From Xanthobacteraceae bacterium (GTDB lineage Bacteria > Pseudomonadota > Alphaproteobacteria > Rhizobiales > Xanthobacteraceae): a stretch of 64,000 nt of DNA. The notes under the pieces were generated by a model that was not told where the DNA came from, did no database searches, and saw only the letters and a program-made list of their open reading frames with translations. The stretch spans positions 64,770 to 128,769 of the forward strand of contig JALHLQ010000007.1 of assembly GCA_022844485.1 (NCBI GenBank). The letters run 5' to 3'. Positions 33,785 to 43,603 of the stretch are shown in pieces; the first letter of the stretch is position 1; each line of letters opens with the position of its first letter. The position numbers and the translations under genes were made by a program.

Positions 33785-36700
33785 GTGCTGAATCCAAATG
33801 ATAGTTTGTATGAATACCTCCGCGTCGAGCCGAACAGACCGCAGCACAATCAAGGCGAAGCAACGAGCCTCATTGATCCCGAACTCCTGTTTCTCGGCAA
33901 CTACAAGCGGTCGGGCGATCATCTTCATATTTCAGTCGAGGGCGGCCGCGAGGTCCTGATCCGGGATTATTTTCTCGCGGCGGAGCCAAAAGACCTTTTT
34001 TCCACAGAAGGCGCCATGCTGCGCGGCGAGGTCGTCAAGGCGCTCGCCGGCCCGCTGGTCAAGGCCCAGTACGCCCAAGCTGCCCCCGCGGCACCATCCG
34101 AAAAGCCGATCGGCCGGGTCGAGACGATCACCGGCAGCGCGACCGTGACGCGCGCGAACGGAACGGTGGTCGATGCCAAGGTCGGTGATTTCGTCTATCG
34201 CGGCGACGTCGTCCAGACCGGGGCCGGATCCTCCATCGGCATCGGATTCGTCGACGGCACGGCCTTCAGCATGAACTCGCAGGCACGCATGGTGCTGAAC
34301 GAATTCGTGTTCGATCCGAACGGATCCAGCAACTCCGCCCTCATCAATCTCGTGCAGGGCTCGATCAGCTTCGTGGCCGGCAAGGTCGCAAAAACCGGCG
34401 ACATGAAGATCGGCACGCCGGTCGCGACCATGGGCATCCGCGGGACGGCGCTGCTGATCGAAATGACCTCCAACCAAGGGCCGACCGCCTTCTATCTCAT
34501 GCTCGAGCCCGGCAATGTCTCGGGGCTCGCCGAACTCTACAGTCCGCTCACGGGCCAACTGATCGCCACCGTTTCCGATACCGGAATCGTGACCTTCGTC
34601 ACCCCCGACGGCCAGGTCAGACAGGAGCCGAAGACGAGCGCCCAGTTGCAGCAGGAGCAGCTGATCGTGCAGCAGCTCTTCCAGCTGATCACGCTCGGAG
34701 TGCAGAATCCGATCCAGCGCACCGACGCCAATCCGCAAGGCACCTCCTATGCCGGCAGCCCCGGCCTGTTCGACTATCTCCTGAAGCTCGCCGAGTTCGA
34801 CACTCCGGGCACGCCCAAGGTCTTCCAACTGCAAGTGCCGAAGCTCCCCGACCCCGAGTTCACGATTCCGGATGTTCCGATCCCGGACGAGCAGACGACC
34901 GTGACCGTGACGATCACGCCGGTGACGACGGCGGGCGTGACCGAGGACGTGAACGGCGAGCCGGACACATCGGGAGACCTGAGCGGCGATTTCGTGCCGC
35001 AAACCATTTTCACCAATTTCGGCACCTTTACGATCCAGTCCGACGGGAACTGGAATTACGTTCTCGACAACGACAACGCGACGGTGAACGCACTCGGGCC
35101 GGGCGACACGCTGATAGACCCGATCACGGTCTCGCGAACGAACGGCACGAGCGAGACGATCCTCGTCACCATCCAGGGCGTGAACGATCCGGCGGTCATC
35201 ACCGGCGAGAGCTCAGGAACGGTCCTGGAAGCCGGCGACGGCGGATTTGAGACTTTCGTTTCGTTAACGGTGGGCGATTCAGAGGCGTCGACCGCGAGCG
35301 GCGACCTGGACGCCACCGACGTCGACAGCCCGGCGACGTTCGTGGCCGGCGACTTCGAGGGCGAATACGGGACGCTGACCATCGACACGGACGGCGCGTG
35401 GAGCTACGCGCTCGACGAGGACGATCCCGAGGTCCAGCAACTCAATGATTGTGACACGCTCACCGACACGATCACCGTGCAGACGGCGGACGGGACGACG
35501 CATGACATCGTCATCACCATCGAGGGCGCGAATGACGCTCCGGTGATCGATGAGGAGGATTCGACTTTATTTCTGCCCGTCGCCGAAGACACGCCGACGA
35601 CGGGGACCATCGTGGCGTCCGATTTCGAGGACGATGCGGAGTCGCTGGTCTACTCGGTCGAGGAGGGCGACGGACCTTGGTACGGCAGCATCACCTTCGA
35701 AGGCAGTCAGTACACCTACACGTCCGGCGAGAACTTTTCAGGCGAAGACAGTTTCACGGTCACCGTCACCGACTCGAACGGCGCGACGGACACCGTTCCC
35801 GTCACCGTTGCCGTAGCGGCTCCACCGGAGGCGAACAACGATTACTGGATCGTCTCGCAGGACGCGAGCTTCACGGCGCCGCTCGAATGGATCACGCACA
35901 ATGACGAGGTCGATCCGAACAAGCCCGAACCCACCATCAGCAACCTAACAGGATCCGAGTTTTTCTTTGTCGCCGAGGGCGGGAAGGGCATTGACGTCGC
36001 GGGCATGCCCGACAGCGACGTCGAGTTGCAGTATTCCTTGAGCAACGGGTCGAGCGCAGCCATTCATGTTTCGCGGGCGACGGAAACAGATTTGTCACAG
36101 ACTTTTATGTCGATGTCCGCCCAGAGCGACGTCGGACCTGAGTTCCCGTTTCCGGAGCAAGGGGACTATGTTCTGGATCAGGCCTACATCCTGTGGGAGC
36201 TGACCTACAATTATTCCTTCATCGACGCCGGGGAGGGAAATGACCTCGTCATCGGCTGGGAATTGGGGGACGTTGTCACCGAATGGGAGACACAGAGCTT
36301 TGTCACGGAAGGGTTGGAGAAAATTACCCTTGATTCCGACGCACCCGAACCTGCGATCGCGCGCGACACCTTCCTCGGAGGCAACGGCACCGACGTTCTT
36401 TTCGGCGGCTACGGAGACGACCGTCTCGAAGGTGGCAATGGCGAGGACCTGCTGGGGGGCGGTAGCGGCGATGACCATCTCGACGGAGGCAATGGCGAGG
36501 ACTGGCTTTGGGGCGGCAGCGGAAGCGACTGCCTGATTGGCGGCGCGGGATCGGATACCTTCATTTTCCTTCAGGGGGACGGGACCGACACGATCAAGGA
36601 TTTCGAGGTCGGCAACAGAGAGGATCACGAGCAGATCGTCTTGGTCGGCTTGGACCCTGATCTCACCGTCGAAGCCATCCTTGGGTCTGCCACCGGCAGC

Positions 36701-36796
36701 GAGGATACCGTCATCACGCTCGACGAGAACACCAAGCTGACCTTGGCTGGAGTGACGCCCGATAAACTCCAGGCGTATCATTTCATTCTTGCCTAG
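33785..36796 (+). CDS. Large secreted FecR/VCBS/RTX repeat protein
   Basis: A 1003-residue type I secretion substrate. An N-terminal region of about 110 residues precedes a FecR-like domain (about 110-250, GRVETITGSATVTRANG, then GIRGTALLIEM). Two VCBS repeats follow (about 375-590, each ending in TIQGVNDPAVI or TIEGANDAPVI type motifs), then a cadherin-like tandem domain (about 595-690). RTX calcium-binding nonapeptides (GGNGTDVLFGG, GGNGEDLLGGG) lie at about 868-935, before a C-terminal secretion signal. The start is GTG at 33785 after AGGGGGG. It is followed by its own secretion ATPase and adaptor. Likely adhesin or surface-layer role. Confidence 0.9.
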   Translation: MLNPNDSLYEYLRVEPNRPQHNQGEATSLIDPELLFLGNYKRSGDHLHISVEGGREVLIRDYFLAAEPKDLFSTEGAMLRGEVVKALAGPLVKAQYAQAAPAAPSEKPIGRVETITGSATVTRANGTVVDAKVGDFVYRGDVVQTGAGSSIGIGFVDGTAFSMNSQARMVLNEFVFDPNGSSNSALINLVQGSISFVAGKVAKTGDMKIGTPVATMGIRGTALLIEMTSNQGPTAFYLMLEPGNVSGLAELYSPLTGQLIATVSDTGIVTFVTPDGQVRQEPKTSAQLQQEQLIVQQLFQLITLGVQNPIQRTDANPQGTSYAGSPGLFDYLLKLAEFDTPGTPKVFQLQVPKLPDPEFTIPDVPIPDEQTTVTVTITPVTTAGVTEDVNGEPDTSGDLSGDFVPQTIFTNFGTFTIQSDGNWNYVLDNDNATVNALGPGDTLIDPITVSRTNGTSETILVTIQGVNDPAVITGESSGTVLEAGDGGFETFVSLTVGDSEASTASGDLDATDVDSPATFVAGDFEGEYGTLTIDTDGAWSYALDEDDPEVQQLNDCDTLTDTITVQTADGTTHDIVITIEGANDAPVIDEEDSTLFLPVAEDTPTTGTIVASDFEDDAESLVYSVEEGDGPWYGSITFEGSQYTYTSGENFSGEDSFTVTVTDSNGATDTVPVTVAVAAPPEANNDYWIVSQDASFTAPLEWITHNDEVDPNKPEPTISNLTGSEFFFVAEGGKGIDVAGMPDSDVELQYSLSNGSSAAIHVSRATETDLSQTFMSMSAQSDVGPEFPFPEQGDYVLDQAYILWELTYNYSFIDAGEGNDLVIGWELGDVVTEWETQSFVTEGLEKITLDSDAPEPAIARDTFLGGNGTDVLFGGYGDDRLEGGNGEDLLGGGSGDDHLDGGNGEDWLWGGSGSDCLIGGAGSDTFIFLQGDGTDTIKDFEVGNREDHEQIVLVGLDPDLTVEAILGSATGSEDTVITLDENTKLTLAGVTPDKLQAYHFILA

Positions 36797-36839
36797 CGGC
36801 CAGCGGCGCAAACAGGTCCAGCGTACCGGATCCAGGACA

Positions 36840-38597
36840 ATGTCAACGAGGTCTTCGCGGCCGCCTTCTCGGAAGCAGGAATCGGAGCTGCAGCTTGCAC
36901 TCCGCCACCTGCGCGGCGCGTTCCTCGGCGTCGCGCTGGTCAGCGCCATGTCCAATATCCTGATGCTGACCGGCGCGCTGTACATGCTGCAGATCTACGA
37001 CCGCGTGCTGCCGAGCCGGCATGTGCCGACCTTGATCGCGCTCACCGTCTTGGCGGCCGCCCTCTTCGTCGCGCTCGGGCTCTTCGACGTCATCCGCTCG
37101 CGCATCCTGATCCGCATGGCCTCGCGGCTCGACGAGACGCTGTCCGAGCGCGTGTTCGGCGCCATCGTGCGAATGCCGGTGAAGATCGGCGCCAAGAACG
37201 ACGGCCTGCAGCCCTCGCGCGATCTCGACACCATCCGCTCCTTCCTCTCGGGCAGCGGGCCGATCGCCCTGTTCGATCTTCCCTGGCTGCCGCTCTACAT
37301 CGCGATCTGCTTTGCGTTCCATTTCTGGATCGGGATCACCGCGCTGATCGGCGCGATCATCCTCGTCATCGTCACCGTGATGACGGAGCATCTGACGCGC
37401 GAGCCGACCAAGACCGTGTCCGATCTCGCCAAGAGCCGCATCGGGCTGCTCGACGCCTCGCGGCACAATGCCGAGACGATCCTGTCCATGGGCATGGCGA
37501 GGCGGCTCACCGGGAAATGGAACGCGCTCAACCAGCGATATCTCCTGGCGCAGCAGCGCGCCAACGACGTGGGCGGCGGGTTCGGCGCCGTGTCCAAGGT
37601 GCTGCGCCTGATGCTGCAAGCCGCCGTGCTCGCGGTCGGGGCCTATCTCGTCATCGGCCAGCAGGCCACCGCGGGAATCATCATCGCCGGCGCGATCCTC
37701 TCCGCGCGGGCGCTGGCTCCGGTCGATCTCGCCATCGCCAACTGGAAGGGGTTCGTCGCCGCGCGGCAGGGCTGGGCGCGTCTCAATTCCGTTCTCCAGA
37801 TGATCCCCGAGTCGACCGATCCCATGCCGCTGCAGGCGCCGCACCAGCGCCTCGTCCTCGAGAACGCGAGCGTCTGTCCGGCCGGGAGCGCGAAGTTCGT
37901 CGTGCAGGACGCGAGCTTTGCGCTGAATGCCGGCGACGGGCTCGGCATCATCGGCCCGAGCGCATCGGGCAAGTCGTCGCTGGCGCGCCTGATCGTCGGC
38001 GTCTGGCCCGCGGCGCGCGGGCGCGTGCGTCTTGACGGCGCGGCGCTGAGCCAGTGGCCGGCGGAGCTTCTCGGCGCTTCCGTCGGTTACGTACCGCAGC
38101 ACGTCGAGCTGATCGAAGGCACCGTCGCCGACAACATCGCGCGCTTCGAGCCGAACGCCGATCCCGGCCTCGTCATCGAGGCCGCGGTGACCGCCGGCGT
38201 GCATGAGCTGATCGTGAACCTGCCGGACGGCTACGAAACGCAGGTCGGCGAGCACGGCGCCATGCTCTCGGCCGGCCAGGCGCAGCGGATCGCGCTGGCG
38301 CGCGCACTCTATCGCGACCCGTTCCTCGTCGTGCTCGACGAGCCGAACTCCAACCTCGACGCCGAGGGCGAGGAGGCGCTGACGCAGGCCATTCTGGCCG
38401 TGCGCCGGCGCAACGGCATCGCCGTCGTGATCGCGCACCGGCCGAGCGCGATCGCCGCCGTCGATCTTCTGCTGGTCATGGAGGGCGGACGAATGAAGGC
38501 CTTCGGCCCGAAGGACGACGTGCTGGCGAAAGTCCTTGCGCGTCCGATCACGTCCAGAACCCTGAAAGCCGTCCCCGACACGCGAGACGCGTCATGA
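36840..38597 (+). CDS. Type I secretion ABC transporter/ATPase (PrtD family)
   Basis: A 585-residue inner-membrane exporter. The membrane domain (about 20-300, SNILMLTGALYMLQIYDRVLPS is a PrtD signature) is followed by the ATPase with Walker A GPSASGKSS near residue 371, signature LSAGQAQRIALARAL near 477, and Walker B LVVLDEPNSNLD near 495. It exports the RTX protein encoded 43 bases upstream. The ATG at 36840 is taken; an upstream in-frame codon falls in the end of the RTX gene. It overlaps the adaptor gene by ATGA. Confidence 0.93.
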   Translation: MSTRSSRPPSRKQESELQLALRHLRGAFLGVALVSAMSNILMLTGALYMLQIYDRVLPSRHVPTLIALTVLAAALFVALGLFDVIRSRILIRMASRLDETLSERVFGAIVRMPVKIGAKNDGLQPSRDLDTIRSFLSGSGPIALFDLPWLPLYIAICFAFHFWIGITALIGAIILVIVTVMTEHLTREPTKTVSDLAKSRIGLLDASRHNAETILSMGMARRLTGKWNALNQRYLLAQQRANDVGGGFGAVSKVLRLMLQAAVLAVGAYLVIGQQATAGIIIAGAILSARALAPVDLAIANWKGFVAARQGWARLNSVLQMIPESTDPMPLQAPHQRLVLENASVCPAGSAKFVVQDASFALNAGDGLGIIGPSASGKSSLARLIVGVWPAARGRVRLDGAALSQWPAELLGASVGYVPQHVELIEGTVADNIARFEPNADPGLVIEAAVTAGVHELIVNLPDGYETQVGEHGAMLSAGQAQRIALARALYRDPFLVVLDEPNSNLDAEGEEALTQAILAVRRRNGIAVVIAHRPSAIAAVDLLLVMEGGRMKAFGPKDDVLAKVLARPITSRTLKAVPDTRDAS

Positions 38598-39889
38598 GCC
38601 TGTTCAGCCAATCGATCAGGCTGCATTTGATGGCCGGCCTACTCATCACCATCGTTCTCGCCGGCGGCGTCGGAGGATGGGCGGCAACGGCGGAACTCGC
38701 CTCCGCGCTGATCGCGCAAGGCTCGGTGGTCGTCGAGTCGAACGTGAAGAAGGTGCAGCATCCCACCGGCGGGATCGTGGGCGAGGTGCGGGTGCGCGAC
38801 GGCGACCGCGTCAAGGAAGGCGACGTGCTGGTCCGTCTCGACGAAACCGTCACCCGAGCCAATCTGTCGATCATCGTCAAAAGCCTGAACGAGCTCCTGG
38901 CGCGGAAGGCGCGGCTGGAGAGCGAACGCGACGGGCTCGAAGGCGTGATTTTTCCGGAAGAACTTCTGCGGCGCGTCTCCGAGGTCGACATCAGGCGGAT
39001 TCTCGACAGCGAGCGCAAGCTGTTCGACTTCCGCCGCGCCTCGCGGTCCGGCTTGAAGGCGCAGCTGCGGCAGCGCATCGCGCAGCTCAATCAGGAGATC
39101 AACGGGCTCGATGCGCAGCAGAACGCGAAAGGCCGCGAGATCATCCTCATCAACCGCGAGCTGGACGGCGTCAAGGAGCTCTATCAGAAGAACCTGATCC
39201 AGCTCACGCGGCTGACCGCGCTCGAGCGGGAGGCGACGCGGCTCGAGGGCGAGCGGGCGCAGATGATCTCGTCCATTGCGCAAGTGCGGGGCCGCATCGC
39301 GGAATTCGAGCTGCAGGTGATCCAGATCGACCAGGATCTGAGCAGCGAGGTGGCCAAGGAGCTCCGCGACATCGACGCCAAGATCGGCGAGTTCGTGGAG
39401 CGCAAGGTCACCGCCGAGGATCACCTCCGGCGCATCGAGATCCGGGCGCCGCAGGACGGAATCATCTTCCAGTCGACGGTGCATACCGTCGGCGGCGTCG
39501 TCTCAAACACCGAGCCGCTGATGCTGATCGTGCCGGAGGCCGACAATCTGCTGGTGGAGGCGAAGATCAATCCCCAGGACATCGATCAGCTCCAGCTTGG
39601 GCAGGCGGCGACCATCCGCTTCCCCTCCTTTAATCAGCAGACGACGCCGGCGATCAACGGGGTCGTCAGCCGGATCTCGGCCGACACCAGTCTCGATCCG
39701 CGAACCGGGCTCACGTTCTACACGGCGCGCGTCACCTTGCCGCCCAAGGAGCTGGCGCGGCTCGGCACCGTCCGGCTGCTCCCGGGAATGCCGGTCGAGG
39801 TTTTCGTGCAGACCGGTCAGCGAACCATGCTCTCCTATCTGATGAAGCCGCTCAGCGACCAGTTCCACCGCGCGCTGCGGGAACGCTGA
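38594..39889 (+). CDS. Type I secretion membrane-fusion adaptor (HlyD/PrtE family)
   Basis: A 431-residue periplasmic adaptor. One N-terminal membrane helix (LLITIVLAGGVGGWAA) is followed by a lipoyl half-motif (HPTGGIVGEVRVRDGDRV), a long coiled-coil hairpin (about 95-270), and the second lipoyl/beta-barrel region with IRAPQDGIIFQSTVHTVGG. It completes the inner part of the type I machine. No TolC-like outer-membrane gene is nearby. It ends 29 bases before the cyclase gene. Confidence 0.93.
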   Translation: MSLFSQSIRLHLMAGLLITIVLAGGVGGWAATAELASALIAQGSVVVESNVKKVQHPTGGIVGEVRVRDGDRVKEGDVLVRLDETVTRANLSIIVKSLNELLARKARLESERDGLEGVIFPEELLRRVSEVDIRRILDSERKLFDFRRASRSGLKAQLRQRIAQLNQEINGLDAQQNAKGREIILINRELDGVKELYQKNLIQLTRLTALEREATRLEGERAQMISSIAQVRGRIAEFELQVIQIDQDLSSEVAKELRDIDAKIGEFVERKVTAEDHLRRIEIRAPQDGIIFQSTVHTVGGVVSNTEPLMLIVPEADNLLVEAKINPQDIDQLQLGQAATIRFPSFNQQTTPAINGVVSRISADTSLDPRTGLTFYTARVTLPPKELARLGTVRLLPGMPVEVFVQTGQRTMLSYLMKPLSDQFHRALRER

Positions 39890-39918
39890 GTTCGCTGAGC
39901 CGCCCAAGGGGAACCGGC

Positions 39919-42138
39919 ATGCCCTTCGTTCGTCGCTTTGCAAAGCGGCTCGGCCTTGGACGCATGCTTGGCCTTGTGCTGCTGCTCTTGTTTCTTGTCA
40001 TACGGACCTGGGACCCGCTGCCGGTCGAGGCCGTGCGGCTGCGCACCTTCGACTTCTACCAGCTGATCCATCCGCGTGAGACCGATCAGAAGCCGGTCGT
40101 CATCATCGATCTTGACGAAGCAAGTCTCAGGGCCTTCGGACAATGGCCCTGGCCGCGCACGATGCTGGCCGACATGGTCCGCAAGCTCGGCGGTCTCGGC
40201 GCGCTCGTCGTCGCCTTCGACGTCATCTTCGCAGAGCCGGACCGGCTTTCGCCGAGCACTTTGGCGAACACCCTGCCGCAGATCGACCCGGACATGCGCG
40301 ACAAGTTGCGGACCCTTCCGAGCAGCGATCAGATTTTCGCCGATGCGATGTCGGCATCGCGCGTGGTGCTCGGACAATCGGGCCTGCAGCATCCGCCCGA
40401 GACTCGCGCCGAAGCTCAACAGGCCGAGACCGCCTTGGCCATCATGGGCCCCGACCCCTCGCCCTTCCTCATTTCGTTCCCCGGCCTCCTGCGCAACGTC
40501 CCGGAACTCGAGCGCGCGGCGGCGGGGCGCGGCCTCTTGACCATCCGCCCCGAATACGACGGCATGGTCCGGCGCGTGCCGCTTCTGGCTCATGCGCAAG
40601 GCGCGATCGTGCCGTCGCTTGCGCTCGAAACCCTGCGCGCGCTGACGAACTCGCCGACGATCCTGGTCCGCACCGAGGCGTCCGGCATCCGCAGCGTCGC
40701 CATTCCCGGTCTCGTGATGCCGACCGACCAGACGGGTCAGTTGTGGATCCACTTTCGGCCGCACGACCCTGCCCTTTTCATCTCGGCCAAGGACCTTTTG
40801 GAGAACCGCGTCGGCGCCGAACAGGTCCAGGGCAAACTCGTGCTCATCGGCACATCGGCGATCGGCCTTCTGGACACCAAGACGACGCCCATCGACCCGG
40901 TCATCCCGGGCGTCGAAGTACACGCGCAGGTGCTGGAAAACATCCTGGCAGGCTCGATGCTCTCCTATCCGAGCCATGGCGTCTTGACCGAGCTCGCGCT
41001 CACCGCGCTCTTCAGTCTCGCCATCATCGCGCTCGCCCCGCTGCTGGGCGCCGTCACCTTGCTGATGCTCGGGTTCGGCACCGCGGCGCTGCTGACGGCC
41101 GGGTCCTGGTCCCTGTTCTTGCAGGAACGCGTATTGATCGACGTCACCTTCGCCCTGTTTGCCAGTTTCTGCATTTATCTCGTTCTGACTTTTACGAATT
41201 ATTTTCGCGAACAGCTCAGCCAGCGGCGCATCCGCTCGGCCTTCCGGCAGTATCTGTCGCCGGCGCTCGTCGAACAGCTTGCGCATTCGCCCGAGAAGCT
41301 CGTGCTCGGCGGCGAGGAGCGCATGATGACGATCATGTTCAGCGACGTGCGCGGGTTCACGACGATTTCCGAGACCTACAAGGACGACCCGCAGGGCCTG
41401 ACCTCGCTCATCAACCGGCTCTTGACGCCGGTGACGAACGCCATCATCGAGCGCAGCGGAACGGTCGACAAATATATCGGCGACGCGGTGATGGCGTTCT
41501 GGAACGCGCCGCTGGACGATCCGCACCACGAGCGCCATGCCGCGCTCGCCGCGCTCGACATGCTGGCGCGCATCGAGACCGTCAACACGCAACGCAAACG
41601 CGAGGCGGCGAACGGCAAGCACCTCTACGTGCCGGTGAGCATGGGGATCGGCCTGAACAGCGGTCGGTGCGTGGTCGGCAATATGGGCTCGGACCTTCGC
41701 TTCAACTATTCCGTGCTGGGCGATGCGGTGAACCTGGCCTCAAGGCTCGAAGGGCAGACAAAGCACTATGGCGTGCATATCCTCGCCGGGGCAAAGACGG
41801 TCGCGCCGCTGTCGGAGGAGATGGCGGTGCTCGAGCTCGATCGGCTGAAGGTGAAGGGGAAGACGGAAGCGGAAGTCATCTATACGATCCTCGGCGCGTC
41901 CGATATGGCAAAGAGCGCCTCTTTCCGATCCCTGGCCACGGCGCATTCCGATATGCTGAATGACTATCGCGACCGCAAATGGAGCGCGGCGATCGACCGG
42001 CTGCAATCCTTTCGGGAGGCCTATCACCAGTTCGGCCTGAAGGATCTTTGGCACATTTATCTCGGCCGGGCTCAAACCTACCAACACGCGCCGCCGGCCT
42101 CCGACTGGGACGGCGTGACGGTTGCGGATTCGAAATAG
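39919..42138 (+). CDS. CHASE2-domain class III adenylate cyclase
   Basis: A 739-residue inner-membrane receptor cyclase. An N-terminal helix (about 15-31) is followed by a periplasmic CHASE2 domain (about 40-340), a membrane cluster (about 355-430) and the cytoplasmic class III catalytic domain (about 470-660). The first metal Asp is in FSDVRGFT near 475, the second in KYIGDAVMAF near 520 (with the purine-recognition Lys), and GDAVNLASRLEG near 600 carries the adenine-type Asp and transition-state Asn and Arg. All catalytic residues are present. The stop is immediately followed by the channel ATG. It follows the type I secretion genes by 29 bases. Confidence 0.93.
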   Translation: MPFVRRFAKRLGLGRMLGLVLLLLFLVIRTWDPLPVEAVRLRTFDFYQLIHPRETDQKPVVIIDLDEASLRAFGQWPWPRTMLADMVRKLGGLGALVVAFDVIFAEPDRLSPSTLANTLPQIDPDMRDKLRTLPSSDQIFADAMSASRVVLGQSGLQHPPETRAEAQQAETALAIMGPDPSPFLISFPGLLRNVPELERAAAGRGLLTIRPEYDGMVRRVPLLAHAQGAIVPSLALETLRALTNSPTILVRTEASGIRSVAIPGLVMPTDQTGQLWIHFRPHDPALFISAKDLLENRVGAEQVQGKLVLIGTSAIGLLDTKTTPIDPVIPGVEVHAQVLENILAGSMLSYPSHGVLTELALTALFSLAIIALAPLLGAVTLLMLGFGTAALLTAGSWSLFLQERVLIDVTFALFASFCIYLVLTFTNYFREQLSQRRIRSAFRQYLSPALVEQLAHSPEKLVLGGEERMMTIMFSDVRGFTTISETYKDDPQGLTSLINRLLTPVTNAIIERSGTVDKYIGDAVMAFWNAPLDDPHHERHAALAALDMLARIETVNTQRKREAANGKHLYVPVSMGIGLNSGRCVVGNMGSDLRFNYSVLGDAVNLASRLEGQTKHYGVHILAGAKTVAPLSEEMAVLELDRLKVKGKTEAEVIYTILGASDMAKSASFRSLATAHSDMLNDYRDRKWSAAIDRLQSFREAYHQFGLKDLWHIYLGRAQTYQHAPPASDWDGVTVADSK

Positions 42139-43230
42139 ATGATGCGGCGCATCCCGACCTATTTCCATCTCACGATCGTGACGGTCGGGATCGTCAGCAT
42201 GATCGCGTTGACCATGCAGGATGCCCCTCCCCTGATCCGACAGACGAGCGAGCGGGCGCTTTTCGCCTGCCTTGCGATCTTCATCGCCGAGTGGCTCGGC
42301 AAGCTCGTCTATGCGGCGCGCAGCGGAACGCTGCTGGCCTATGCGCGCTCGGTCGGCGGCCTGGCGGATGCGCTCGCGGTGGTGCCTTTGGCGGCCGCGC
42401 TCCTGCTCGCAGGCTCTTCGCCGACCGCCTGGCTCATCGCCTCGCTATGGATCCTGAAGCTGCCGCCCGCCTCGTCCGGATTGTCGCTCCTCAATCGCGT
42501 AATCGCGCTCGAGGCGCGATCGCTGGCCAGCGTGGCAACGTTGTTCTTCGTCATATTGTTCTTCGCCGCGGTGATGGTGCATCTCGCCGAGCGTGAGCAG
42601 CAGCCGGCCGCCTTCGGCAGCCTCCCGGGCGCGCTCTACTGGGCGGTCACCACATTGACCACGACCGGCTACGGCGACGCCGTCCCGCAGACGGGGCTGG
42701 GACGGCTGATCGCGGGGCTCGTGATGATCGGCGGGCTCGCCGTGTTCGGCCTGTGGACCGGCATCCTCGCGACCGGCTTCGCGGCAGAAAGCCGACGCCG
42801 CGAGTTCATCCAGAACTGGCAGCTCGTCAGCAATGTCCCGTTTTTCAAGAGCCTCGCGCCGTCGGCGATCATCGAGCTGGCGCGCCTGCTGCGCCGGTGG
42901 GACATGCCGGAGAAAACCGTCGTCATCCGGGAAGGACGGGTCGGGGATTGCATGTACTTCATCGCCGCGGGCGCGGTGGAGGTACAGGTGAAGCACGGGC
43001 CGGTGAAGCTCGGCCCCGGGGCCTTTTTCGGCGAGATGGCCCTGCTCGGCAGCGGCGTGCGGACGGCAACGGTGATCACGACCGAACCGAGCACGTTGCT
43101 CATTTTGGAGGTCGCCGACTTTCGCGCCTTCACCGCGGCCAATCCCGATCTCGCGCATTTGATCGAAAGCGAGGCCGGCAAGCGCGGCGGGAAGCACGCG
43201 CATGCAGCGGAAAAGGCAAAGGGCGGGTGA
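42139..43230 (+). CDS. Cyclic-nucleotide-gated K+ channel (MlotiK1-like)
   Basis: A 363-residue, six-helix tetrameric-type channel. The selectivity filter TTTGYGD is at about residue 174, then an S6 with FGLWTGILATGF, a short linker (RRREFIQNWQLVSNVP) and a cNMP-binding domain (about 240-345) with PGAFFGEMALLGSGVRTATV and its Arg. Length, linker and motifs match Mesorhizobium loti MlotiK1, a cAMP-opened K+ channel. S4 lacks regular positive charges, consistent with weak voltage dependence. It begins on the base after the cyclase TAG (ATG at 42139 or 42142), so both are surely co-expressed. Confidence 0.93.
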   Translation: MMRRIPTYFHLTIVTVGIVSMIALTMQDAPPLIRQTSERALFACLAIFIAEWLGKLVYAARSGTLLAYARSVGGLADALAVVPLAAALLLAGSSPTAWLIASLWILKLPPASSGLSLLNRVIALEARSLASVATLFFVILFFAAVMVHLAEREQQPAAFGSLPGALYWAVTTLTTTGYGDAVPQTGLGRLIAGLVMIGGLAVFGLWTGILATGFAAESRRREFIQNWQLVSNVPFFKSLAPSAIIELARLLRRWDMPEKTVVIREGRVGDCMYFIAAGAVEVQVKHGPVKLGPGAFFGEMALLGSGVRTATVITTEPSTLLILEVADFRAFTAANPDLAHLIESEAGKRGGKHAHAAEKAKGG

Positions 43231-43367
43231 GCTTCAAGCGCCCGCGGAGACCGACGAGAACCGCCGCACCGTGAGTGTCTGCGTTGTCTCCCGCGCGATA
43301 GTCTTCGTTCACACTTGAGGCGTATGGTGCCCGATCCATGGCTTCCCCATGGGTTAGCGAGGGACGG

Positions 43368-43571
43368 ATGTCCATCGATCAGATGCGCGAGCGCTACAAG
43401 ACATTTTTCGAAACCGATTTCATGCCGCTCATTCGCCACGAGCAGACGCAAGGCGCGGCAGAACGGTCCGCCTATGCCGACGAATTCGCCGCCTATCACC
43501 TGGGCCAGATCAACAACAAGCTCGAACGGCTGCTCGCGCTGCTCGAGCAGGATGCCGCCCGGTCACCATAG
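43368..43571 (+). CDS. Small hypothetical protein
   Basis: A 67-residue, charged and probably helical protein (MSIDQMRERYKTFFETDF). GAGGGA just upstream supports the ATG at 43368. No domain is recognised. A small hairpin follows the stop. Confidence 0.5.
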   Translation: MSIDQMRERYKTFFETDFMPLIRHEQTQGAAERSAYADEFAAYHLGQINNKLERLLALLEQDAARSP

Positions 43572-43603
43572 AAGCCGCTGGTTATGGGCTCTCCTGCATG
43601 CGT

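Noticed and set aside
36843..38438. 531-residue open frame on the minus strand across the secretion ATPase
   Set aside because: Antisense shadow of a GC-rich gene with clear Walker motifs on the plus strand; the translated product is rich in Arg, His, Asp and Gly with no domain.
39835..41622. 595-residue minus-strand frame across the CHASE2 cyclase
   Set aside because: Antisense shadow; the plus strand carries all cyclase motifs and is linked to its neighbours.
39919..43230. Cyclase plus effector as an anti-phage (Pycsar/CBASS-like) pair
   Set aside because: The cyclase has a CHASE2 sensor and adenylate-type residues and the effector is a classical MlotiK1-like channel, so a signalling role is more economical. 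It could be revisited if found in defence islands.
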